NCBI GenBank assembly: GCA_905182995.1
Contig: CAJJDP010000013.1
Span: 1 to 64,000 of the forward strand
DNA length: 64,000 nucleotides
Reading direction: 5' to 3'
DNA from: Paramecium octaurelia
Taxonomy: Eukaryota > Ciliophora > Oligohymenophorea > Peniculida > Parameciidae
The notes under the pieces were generated by a model. The model was not told where the DNA came from, searched no databases, and was given only the letters and a program-made list of their open reading frames with translations. The position numbers were made by a program, and so were the translations under genes. Each line of letters begins with the position of its first letter. The stretch's first letter is position 1. This document shows positions 1 through 10,678 of this stretch, one piece after another.

Positions 1-1
1 A

Positions 2-160
2 CAATCATTATAAAAATATTAAGAAGCTATTTCTTATTATAATAAGGCTATTGAGATCAATCCAAATTTTACATTGGCTAAAAATAATAAAGGTATATAA
101 ATTTAGTTATTCATAGTTGAATGTGAAAACAAACTCAATACAAAATAACGAACTAAGTGA
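2..160 (+). CDS. C-terminal end of a TPR-repeat protein (5' partial)
   Basis: The frame is open from the window edge to TGA at 158-160 (52 codons plus stop) in the ciliate code. Residues 5-30 or so fit one tetratricopeptide repeat: KYQEAISYYNKAIEINPNF, with the usual Y-EAI and KAIEINPN signature seen in ciliate TPR proteins. TPRs are helix-turn-helix scaffolds for protein binding. The remaining ~20 residues are a non-repeat tail. The start and the rest of the repeat array lie outside the window, so the function cannot be assigned. It could also be a relic, since nothing upstream is visible. Confidence 0.5.
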
Positions 161-2954
161 TAGTATATTATTACATTGAGTCATCAAAGTAGCGGTTATT
201 TTAGAATTTATCTCTAACTAATTCTCAGCAATTTAACATTATTTCAATTTTTAATGTGTTCATGTCTACCTAAAGGCAATTTAGTCTATATTCTCAGACT
301 CTTTTTGCACAGACTAGTTAAATTTCAAATTAAAGAAATTTATCATTTTAATAATTTTAATTATAATATTATAATTCCATCTTTATCAAGATCAGGAACT
401 ATATTACATATTTAACAAATAATATTATGACGGTTTGTATAATTCTTCGAAATGGGATCTTTTTTTATGAATATCAATATTAATCTTACAATTAGAAAAC
501 AGGAATATATCTACATTGTCTTTGTTTTAGATTATTATTGTTTATAACTGAAAATATTGGAGATAAATCATTAAAATAGAATTATTGATTTAGATAAAAT
601 ATTTCTCATCTATTTTATTAATTAGAATTAATATAAGTAAGGTAAATAAATTTAAAAAAAATAGCCATAACAAAAAATGTATGGATAAGGCTATTCTTAT
701 TAACTCTTATCAGGAATATAAATAGCATTATGGAAGGCAAGGAAATTTTCAAAGAGCTCAATTAATATTAAATGCTTGATATTCCTTATTTTTACTTAAA
801 TGATGGATCATTTGAATGGTTCAAAAAATGTAAAATTTAAAGTAACAAATAAAATAGAACATATTTATTCCAGCTCCTTTTATGTATTTTTCTTGATATT
901 CTCTTTAAAAATATAAATTAACATTCATAAAAATGATGGGAATGGGGAATTGCTATGAAACGATAGATACTTTAACACTAAGGTTGTATCAATTTGAAGT
1001 AAATAAACTGAGTCAAATAGAAAAATGGTGAGTAGAATTAACTTAAAAACTATATTACAAGTAAATATACCTACATCCGGTTTAAAGGATTTGCACTTTG
1101 TCTACCCTGAAACATAACTATTCAAACAAAACTTGAACTATCCAAGATATATAATTTCATTGTAAGATATAAAGTTTTATTTAAATATCTTTCTAACTAC
1201 TAATCCTGGGTATACGTAGCAACTTACTCTTATTTAAAGTTAACTAAAAGATGTTCAATTTAAATCATTTTAAAAGAGTATTAAATATTTTTGGATGAAA
1301 AATATCAACTTCTACTAGCTATAATCCTTGCTCTGGTTGCTAAGCTTCAAACTTCTATAAAATTTGTAATTTTAAGTCATTGTACATATTATTTAAAACA
1401 AATCCTAAATATGCTATTCACAAATTTAATTTGTGCATCAACTTCTAAATACTAAAGTATGATCATTATAACACCATTTAAGATAATGCAAACAAATCTT
1501 ATTTTAACAAAAATAGAACACACCTCAAGTCTTAATAATATTCTCAAAAGATGAAGTTCAAATAGTCTTTTTTGAAGAAATTTCAACTTTCTTAACACAT
1601 GACTTGGTCATGAAGGCATTAAATGAAAAATTAACACAGAGTTTTCTTTATATGGAAATCAACTTTATTCAACCATTTGTTAGTTTGAAGAATAATAGAT
1701 GGATTTCAATTTTAAAGCTGACTGCATGAGTATTTCGCACAATTTTGAGAATGTAGTTTTCAGGCTCAGCATCTCAGTCTGATAGGTTAGAGGTTACCCT
1801 GCTTAAAACAATGGCCAGTAATATATAGTGAAAGAAGTCTCCAACCAGATTTGCGACTATTACTTACCATATTAACTGCTTAGCCAATTTTTAACATCAA
1901 TAGAACTTCACTCATAAAATAATTTTTGGTCTTGAAAAATTTTTGATAATTTATTTGAATTAATTAAATATATTTAGATAAATATAAGTTATTTCCATAT
2001 ATTTGTATTAAATAAAGAACCTTCAAAGACGAATAATGTAATTTTTTTAATTCATAATATAATATATCTCTTGCGGAATGTTTAACAGAATTTAACCAAT
2101 CACAGATATCTATCCTGTTCTTAAATATGAAATAAACAAGATAAGAACTCAACTTAAAAAATCCTTTTGTGATATCTCAGGCAACCCAAGATACAACAGC
2201 TATCAGTGATCTCTATTTCAGGATTCGTTTTAATGATTGCCAACACAATAATGTATTGAATTATGCTAGATTTATATCTTAGATCCATTTCAATTAAATT
2301 TGAAATCCTTTTGGATACATATACTAAAATATCGCTATCACCTATTTTAGATTTTCGAAGTTTGATTATTTCCTATCAAAACTAAATGAGTGGTATTTTA
2401 GAAGAGAATTTTTTTCACATTTATTTGCTCAAGAATTTCAAATGAATATTATTTTTGAGAATTAAATAAAAAAATATTGTCACCCTCTACTTTGCCTTTT
2501 CAAAAATTTGCATAAAGAGTTGAATACTTATTTCTTAATGAATCCAAAAGGTTTTTATTTTCTACTTTACTATCTCTTTATTCATATTTTGTTTATTATT
2601 TTATCACTTGTTTGAGAGTTCTCTATTGTTTAAAGTGTCTAGAAGAGAGATTTTGGGAAATATAGAAAATCTCTTCTTTTGAAAATTAAGTATTATTGTT
2701 AGGATATCTTAAATGTTCTATTTAATTTTTCATAAATAACAATTTAATGGTCTTCTTTAGTTACTTACTCATTTGATTCTACTATCAAATTTTGCACAAG
2801 GTTATGTGAGTTTCCCCTTTAAAACTTATATCAAATCCGAAAATCTAAAACATTTTTATCTACTCCAAACCAATTAACGTAAAGTATTTTTGGTTTGGAT
2901 TATAAAACTCAAAATAAAGTAATAGAAATTCAATAATATTTGTAAAAAAAGGTA
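161..2954. other. Gene-poor AT-rich stretch, no recognisable gene
   Basis: About 2.8 kb with frequent TGA in all frames. The longest frames (for example minus strand about 1794-2152, ~119 codons) are no longer than expected by chance when TGA is the only stop, and they show no family motif. This is unusually long for a ciliate intergenic region and may hold decayed genes. The run around 1760-1810 is slightly GC-richer but does not fold as a tRNA by eye. Confidence 0.5.
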
Positions 2955-5900
2955 ATGCACTACAAAAAAGAGTAAGTAGAAGTATTGTATGAGGTTTTGT
3001 CCTTATCCAATGAGGTTGATGAAGTATTCCTCCCTATCCTGATAAATACATTGAAAAAAGAGAGAATCTAAAATTGCATAGAATTTCTCTATTAAGATCA
3101 AAACAAATTCCTTTTAGAAATAGAAAAATAAAAGGTTGAAAACTAATCTCTGTTTGATAAAGAATAGACTCTCAATGGAGAGAAGAACTTTAAGATAATA
3201 AAGGATGTCCTCAAAAAAGTTAGGGATCATGACTTTAATACACAGAATTTCTCGATGGATGATTATGAAGAATTTAAAAAGGATCTGGTCACAAAAATAT
3301 CATTAGATAAGAAGATAATAGAATTCCTAAAATTTTTAGTTCATCTGACTGCTTTAGATGAGACCTATATTTGGTGTGGATCAAATTCTCTTCATTTGCT
3401 AGTTTAAATGAAAGTGGATTTGAGGGAATTAAGTTTTGAGAATATCAGGATAAGAAATACCTCTTTAGTTGGTGGTAATTTTGTAAGATGCATATTCAAT
3501 GGATCAGAATTTGACAGTGTCGATATTAGTGGAATGAACTTGAATTAAGCATAATTGTTGAATTGTAATTGGAAGAATATCAAAATACATGAGTTAAATT
3601 AACTAGATGGTCATTTTGAAAGAGTTAATTGGGTATGCTTTTCTCCAGATGGGAAATCATTAGCTTCTTGTAGTGATGATAATTCGATTATATTGTGGGA
3701 TGTTAAAACAGGAAAAATTAAGTTAAGAATCAAGGTAAAGTAAGAAGTAAAATCAGTATGCTTCTCACATAATACAAGTACATTAGCTTTCAGCAGCGGA
3801 AGATTTGTTTATTTATGGAATCTTAAGACAGGATAATAAAAAGCCAAATTAGATGGTCATTCATCAACTGTTTATTCAATTTGTTACTCTCCTGATGGTA
3901 CTACATTAGCATCTGGTAGTGCAGATAACTCTATCCGTTTATGGGATGTTAAGACAGGATAATAAAAAGCCAAATTAGATGGTCATTCTAATACAGTTAA
4001 TTCAATTTGTTACTCTCCTGATGGTACTACATTAGCATCTGGTAGTGCAGATAACTCTATCCGTTTATGGGATGTTAAGACAGGATAATAAAAAGCCAAA
4101 TTAGATGGTCATTCTAATACAGTTAATTCAATTTGTTACTCTCCTGATGGTACTACATTAGCATCTGGTAGTGCAGATAACTCTATCCGTTTATGGGATG
4201 TTAAGACAGGATAATAAAAAGCCAAATTAGATGGTCATTCTAATACAGTTAATTCAATTTGTTACTCTCCTGATGGTACTACATTAGCATCTGGTAGTGC
4301 AGATAACTCTATCCGTTTATGGGATGTTAAGACAGGATAATAAAAAGCCAAATTAGATGGTCATTCTAATACAGTTAATTCAATTTGTTACTCTCCTGAT
4401 GGTACTACATTAGCATCTGGTAGTGCAGATAACTCTATCCGTTTATGGGATGTTAAGACAGGATAATAAAAAGCCAAATTAGATGGTCATTCTAATACAG
4501 TTAATTCAATTTGTTACTCTCCTGATGGTACTACATTAGCATCTGGTAGTGCAGATAACTCTATCCGTTTATGGGATGTTAAGACAGGATAATAAAAAGC
4601 CAAATTAGATGGTCATTCTAATACAGTTAATTCAATTTGTTACTCTCCTGATGGTACTACATTAGCATCTGGTAGTGCAGATAACTCTATCCGTTTATGG
4701 GATGTTAAGACAGGATAATAAAAAGCCAAATTAGATGGTCATTCTAATACAGTTAATTCAATTTGTTACTCTCCTGATGGTACTACATTAGCATCTGGTA
4801 GTGCAGATAACTCTATCCGTTTATGGGATGTTAAGACAGGATAATAAAAAGCCAAATTAGATGGTCATTCTAATACAGTTAATTCAATTTGTTACTCTCC
4901 TGATGGTACTACATTAGCATCTGGTAGTGCAGATAACTCTATCCGTTTATGGGATGTTAAGACAGGATAATAAAAAGCCAAATTAGATGGTCATTCTAAT
5001 ACAGTTAATTCAATTTGTTACTCTCCTGATGGTACTACATTAGCATCTGGTAGTGCAGATAACTCTATCCGTTTATGGGATGTTAAGACAGGATAATAAA
5101 AAGCCAAATTAGATGGTCATTCTAATACAGTTAATTCAATTTGTTACTCTCCTGATGGTACTACATTAGCATCTGGTAGTGCAGATAACTCTATCCGTTT
5201 ATGGGATGTTAAGACAGGATAATAAAAAGCCAAATTAGATGGTCATTCTAATACAGTTAATTCAATTTGTTACTCTCCTGATGGTACTACATTAGCATCT
5301 GGTAGTGCAGATAACTCTATCCGTTTATGGGATGTTAAGACAGGATAATAAAAAGCCAAATTAGATGGTCATTCTAATACAGTTAATTCAATTTGTTACT
5401 CTCCTGATGGTACTACATTAGCATCTGGTAGTGCAGATAACTCTATCCGTTTATGGGATGTTAAGACAGGATAATAAAAAGCCAAATTAGATGGTCATTC
5501 TAATACAGTTAATTCAATTTGTTACTCTCCTGATGGTACTACATTAGCATCTGGTAGTGCAGATAACTCTATCCGTTTATGGGATGTTAAGACAGGATAA
5601 TAAAAAGCCAAATTAGATGGTCATTCTAATACAGTTAATTCAATTTGTTACTCTCCTGATGGTACTACATTAGCATCTGGTAGTGCAGATAACTCTATCC
5701 GTTTATGGGATGTTAAGACAGGATAATAAAAAGCCAAATTAGATGGTCATTCTAATACAGTTAATTCAATTTGTTACTCTCCTGATGGTACTACATTAGC
5801 ATCTGGTAGTGCAGATAACTCTATCCGTTTATGGGATGTTAAGACAGGATAATAGAAAGCCAAATTAGATGGTCATTCAAGTACAGTTAATTCAATTTGT

Positions 5901-6504
5901 TACTCTCCTGATGGTACTACATTAGCATCTGGTAGTTGGGATAATTCGATCCGTTTATGGGATGTTAAGACAGGATAATAGAAAGCCAAATTAGATGGTC
6001 ATTCAAGTAGTGTTTACACAATTTGTTACTCTCCTGATGGTACTACATTAGCATCTGGTAGTTGGGATACGTCTATCCGTTTATGGGATATTAAGACAGG
6101 ATAATAAAAAGCCAAATTAGATGGCCATTAATCTGCAGTTAATTCAGTCAATTTCTCCCCTGATGGAAATACATTAGCTTCTGGTAGTTAAGATAGCTCT
6201 ATCCGACTTTGGAATGTAAAAACATCAAAGAAAATACTTCAATCAGATAGTAGCTATAAAGATTTGCTTGCCTAATTTAACATACCACTTCAGAATTGCT
6301 CCTTATTGCCAAATGGTATTTATTATTCATTATTATTTAGTTAATCCTGATCGTACAATACTTAGAATATGTTAGAATCCTATTTTAGAAGCATCAGGAA
6401 CACTTATCTTATAAGGACAATTCATGAATTATTAAGGGATAGATTTAAAACCATTGTTTAAATCCAAAGGAAGTTTCTTTTTAGAAAACTTAAAGCAAAA
6501 GTGA
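2955..6504 (+). CDS. Pentapeptide-like plus WD40-repeat protein, 1174 aa
   Basis: Starts at ATG 2955 and ends at TGA 6502-6504. One 25-base intron lies at 6316-6340, and removing it keeps the frame (1175 codons). Residues 1-150 are charged and helical. Residues ~150-210 contain leucine- and phenylalanine-spaced five-residue steps ([19 protein letters not shown]) resembling pentapeptide repeats. From residue ~219 there are 21 WD40 units: two divergent, then 19 on an exact 42-residue pitch ending in [18 protein letters not shown] ~75-residue C-terminal module follows and recurs in the two decayed copies downstream. WD40 units normally fold into seven-bladed propellers, so 21 units would give about three. 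It is probably a protein-interaction scaffold. Ligand and pathway are unknown. Confidence 0.85.
3855..6248 (+). repeat. Tandem 126-base coding repeat, 19 units
   Basis: GGTCAT (GGCCAT in the last unit) recurs every 126 bases from 3855 to 6123, so the array has 19 in-frame units of one WD40 blade each. Units starting 3981 to 5745 (15 units) look identical by eye except for a TAA/TAG change at the end of the last one. Edge units (3855, 5871, 5997, 6123) carry several substitutions. Such homogeneity inside a coding array implies recent expansion or gene conversion. The true copy number may be miscounted by the assembly. Confidence 0.95.
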
Positions 6505-7050
6505 ATTTGAATATTCATAATAAGCATTACAATTACAATTTTAATCATTTTATATGTTTCTTTTGTTTCAATTCTTGATCTTCAAATTCTTAATATTGAT
6601 AAGTACATGTTTTTCAATAGTATTCCATTTCAAGCAGTTTTTAAACCATTTTAGTTAAATGCTATTTAAATATTTGGTAAATATTGAGATGTCAGAAACA
6701 ACAGTTATATATAATATTTATAGATGTATAATACATTATTAAATTTATAATCCAAACAGAGTACATTAACTTAATTTATTACTGTTTATAAGCTGGATAA
6801 GTCCTAAAAATGATAATTAATAGTTTAGTAAAATTTGGATTTTTTAGTATATAAAAAAGAAAAGATACAATTAATAACAAAGATAACATTTCAAATGAGA
6901 ATTAACTTAATCCTAGAAATAATCTAAACTATAACATTAAAATTACTCTACTCTGGTCATATTTTAGTAACCTGTTAATTATTATTTTCAATTGATATTA
7001 AAAGTATTAGATAGAATAAAGGTCTGAAAAGATCAAGATTTAAGGAGATA
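6505..7050. other. Spacer between WD40 gene and its decayed copies
   Basis: AT-rich with no credible coding frame. It ends abruptly where WD40 repeat homology resumes in the middle of a blade near 7051. Confidence 0.6.
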
Positions 7051-7390
7051 AGCATCTGGTAGTGCAGATAACTCTATCTGTTTGTGGGATGTTAAGACAG
7101 GATAATAAATCTTATCTTCAGATAATCGTTATCAAGATATTGTAGCTTAATTTTCATCTCAAAACATTAGCAACAATCTTCTTCAAACAAGTGGTATTTA
7201 TTGTCTTCGTTATATAGTAAATTCTCCTGTTAATTACCTTGTCATATCAAATTAGCATAAATTTCAATCTTAAGGTGCTTTAATTTTGAAAGGTGAGTTA
7301 TTTAATCAATCTGGTATAGACTTGAGGACATTATTTAAACAAAGAGGAAGTTTAATTTTAGAGAACCAAATTGAATTATAAAAACGATGA
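7051..7390 (+). pseudogene. 3' fragment of a WD40-repeat paralogue
   Basis: Homology to the gene at 2955-6504 begins inside a WD40 blade ([19 protein letters not shown]) and continues through the C-terminal module to TGA 7388-7390. A 24-base intron sits at the position equivalent to intron 6316-6340. The C-terminal module is intact but diverged (for example SPVNYLVIS), so this is an old paralogue and not an assembly copy. No start and no complete repeat array precede it, so it is probably a non-functional remnant. A short transcript from an unseen promoter cannot be excluded. Confidence 0.75.
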
Positions 7391-7567
7391 AAATTTATTA
7401 ATATTAATTATCATATACTATATTTTATCAGACTCTTTATAAAATGAGAAAAAATACAAATACATAGAACAAATAAATACAAATTTACGATGCTAAATTG
7501 AATCGAAAAATTTAATCAAACCCTAAGATAAAAAATTTTAGTCAACTCAAAGAAATCAATTATTGAT

Positions 7568-8351
7568 ATTTATAATTCAATTTGTTACTCTCTTAGCATC
7601 TGGTAGTTGTGATAACTCTATCCGTTTATGGAATGTTAAGACAGGATAATAAAAAGCCAAATTAGATGGTCATTCAAGTGCAGTTAATTCAATTTGTTAC
7701 TCTCTTAGCATCTGGTAGTTGTGATAACTCTATCCTTTTATGGAATGTTAAGACAGGATAATAAAAAGCCAAATTAGATGGTCATTCACATTATGTAAGA
7801 ACAATTTGTTACTCTCCTGATGGTACTACATTAGCATCTGGTAGTGCAGATAACTCTATCCGTTTATGGGATGTTAAGACAGGTTAATAAAAAGCCAATT
7901 TAGATGGTCATGAATATTGTGTTAATTCAATTTGTTACTCTCCTGATGGTACTAAATTAGTATCTGGGAGTGATGATAACTCTATCGTTTATGGGATGTT
8001 AAGACAGGATAATAAAAGCCAAATTTGATGGTCATTTAGATTGTGTAAGAAAAATTTCCTTAAGATACCACATTAGCATCTTGTTCAGATAAAACTATCC
8101 GTTTATGGGATAATAAACAGCAAAAGAAGATCTAATTTAAGATAATTGTTACATAGACCTTCTTTCTTATTTTTATTTGCCGCTTTAAAATCACTCAATT
8201 TTCTTTAGCTGAGATTGATCGTACAATAGTAAGAATATCTTAAAATCCAGTTTTGGAAGCTTCAGGAGCCATTATTTTGAAAGGAATATTAGTAAATAGT
8301 TAAGTTAAGAATCTAAAACCAATATTCTATAAATAATTGAAACAAGATTGA
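7568..8351 (+). pseudogene. Frameshifted WD40-repeat paralogue fragment
   Basis: About five WD40 blades plus the C-terminal module end at TGA 8349-8351, but the frame is broken several times. Two successive blades share the same 14-base deletion (near 7591 and 7703) that removes the start of the PDGT strand. One base is lost in the SIRL codons near 7984, and one A is lost in the following Gln-Gln-Lys run near 8014. The C-terminal module (PVLEASGAIILKG) is still recognisable. No start codon is in frame with the blades. This is a decayed third member of the local WD40 cluster. Confidence 0.8.
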
Positions 8352-9497
8352 TAATTATTAAAAATATGAATATTATTTACTTATATATATTTCTTTTTTA
8401 TAATTAAATTCTAGAGTTCATTTTCTGTGTTATGACTAGCTAGTTTTATTGTTAGCCTTACTTTTCTCATTACTCTCATGTCTTGTTTTCCTTCTTTTTG
8501 CGTGCTTGCTTTCCTACTATACCCCTATTCTTGGAAGCCTTTTATTTTCCCTTTTATATTCCTTCTGATTCAATTTTGTTATTATAGTTATTCTTCTTAA
8601 AACTCACAGTTGTTGTGATATATCAAATTATTTCATGATTTATTTTTGTCACTCCCTTCTTTAATGTTTTGAGCATTAGGCTTGATTTTGTTCTTATCAT
8701 CATTTGAAATATCGCTGAATTCTTCGCCAGATGATTATGTAAATTTGTTTAATGCTAGAAAATCGGTATATTCTTCGTCAGATCTGCTATTTACACATAT
8801 GCTCTTTTCTATTATACTTAAATTGAAGTGAGTTGTTATTTATATAAAAATTTAAAAAACTTTGTAATTGCCCTGATATTTTCTTTTAAGTATTTTCTCT
8901 TTATTGATGAACTTTTAAATTCAAATTCAATAATTAAATTGAAATATTTTAAATTCAGGGATGTTTCTTTTGGTTTTATCTAATCTCATAATCCTACCCT
9001 TAATTGGATTAAAAATAGGAAGAGTATTCATCTTATGAGATAGTGTTATTATTATCATTCTCTTGAAAGTTTAGATTGAGAGGCCTAAAAATTGAAATTC
9101 ATACATCTATTATTGCCTATGAAAATTGGAGGAATCAAAGTTATATTAGAATGAGAATTGAAACTGATGTTCTTCAGTATCGATCAAAAAAATAATGTAA
9201 CTTGATATAATCTTCGTAGAGATTATCCAGCTTGAATAAAGGTTCAAATTATAAATTGAATTTACTAATAAGTTCTTAAATATTACCGCAATATTACTTC
9301 CTAATTCTATTGAGTTTGATCAGACTAAATTTCTATAAAAATTCAAAACTAACCATTATGATGCGGTTTTGTTATGCTGTTGTTCTAGATTTTCTAATTT
9401 TATTTCTGTCTTAGAATGGAAAATTATATAATTTTCTATTTCCTTAATTGCATTTTTAAATACAGAAAAAAAATAGCAAATTTCTAGTTAGAGTAGG
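8352..9497. other. Gene-poor stretch with a possible minus-strand coding remnant
   Basis: No intact gene was recognised. On the minus strand, about 8633-8810 reads as an acidic, Lys/Asn-rich tail (SSGEEFSDISNDDKNKIK) ending at TGA 8633-8635. I could not follow it upstream. The rest is AT-rich without coding character. Confidence 0.4.
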
Positions 9498-10640
9498 TTA
9501 TGAGTCAATCAATCGATAATAAGCGATAAAAAGAAAGTAACCAATAAAGGTAGTAAATTGTTTTTATATACAATCCACTTAGAAGAATGCAATCAGAATT
9601 TCCATAAATCCATCTTCAAACTATTAATCCCTTTCAAATTCTTTACTAAAATGGTAGAATTTAGAAAATAAGGTAATTAAAATTCCTAAAACAATATTTA
9701 ACTAATCTTCCGTTAACTCAGTATTTTAGAACCAAATTTTTCATAATAATAATAATTTCAGCATTCAAATTTAACATATTTGAATAATTAAGGAAGAGGA
9801 TGTAAATGAATAACACAGATCAGTCTTAAATTCTGCTTAGACTATATTATAAATTGCTGAGGCGGAGAGGAGAAACATGACAACAGAAACATCAACTCAA
9901 ATAAGGAACAGATATATTAGATGAAATCATATAGACTAAAAAGGTGATAAAGGATATAGAACTTAGTTTTATTCCAAAATTTTTAATTTTTAATTGAATC
10001 TTATTTGTTATAAAGGAACACTTAATTATCTAATAATTTTTTTTTTTTGATAAGCAATTTCTATTCATAAATGAATCAAACCTTGCTTCTTCTAATCCTT
10101 AGTAACCTTGTTAAATTTTAAAGGACCTTTTACTGTTTTCTTTACTCTATAAATTAATTACTTTTTAAATACTTTTGTGTCCAATTTTAATTTTTTTATC
10201 TGAAACCTGTATTCGAATTATTATACAATTCTACTTAGAATTGTTTCGAAATTCCGCTGAAATCTATGAAGATATGGGGATTGCATAGGGTGAATAATTT
10301 ACATCTGAATTGATTTGGATAAATGTCGATCTGATTTCACTTTTTTGGAATATCAAAATTCTTATGTTTTGTAGTATTATGGTTCTATATAAATTTGATA
10401 AGAGAAATTAAAAATTATCTTAACAGTTATTAATTTCAACTTAAAAATTTGATTACAAGCCCAAGAGTTGTTATTAAACATCTAAGGAAAAAGCATTTTT
10501 CACCAAAATTTAAGAATTTTTGTTTTTGTTGGCTCACTTAAGAAATATTAATACTTTTAGAAAAGGGGATAGGTCATAAATGATATCTGAATCTTTTAAC
10601 AAAGAGATCATGTATTAAGCATCTTTTTGCATAAAGCTTT
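9498..10640 (+). pseudogene. Probable decayed SNAP-25-like SNARE gene
   Basis: Two SNARE-like helices lie in different frames. Near 9800-9970 there is SVLNSAQTILQIAEAERRN followed, one frame away, by QGTDILDEIIQTKKVIKDIE. Near 10250-10330 there is IYEDMGIAQGEQFTSELIW followed by INVDLI. The order Qb-like then Qc-like helix is that of SNAP-25/SNAP-29 proteins, which join membranes during vesicle fusion. TGA codons and frame changes separate the pieces, and I found no set of short introns that joins them. The frame from about 9994 to 10640 stays open for ~200 codons, so part may still be coding. The pieces may belong to a real gene with unrecognised introns or sequence errors. Assignment rests on heptad pattern only. 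Confidence 0.35.
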
Positions 10641-10678
10641 GATAAATAATTAAATGTAAGAATAATTTAAGAAACTCT

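Noticed and set aside
3855..6248. Regular 126-base repeats as a possible CRISPR array or satellite
   Set aside because: The repeats have no unique spacers and are in-frame WD40 blades within one open frame.
9800..10010. A complete Vti1-type SNARE gene
   Set aside because: TGA codons and a frame change separate the helix pieces and no transmembrane anchor follows in frame; kept only as a probable relic.
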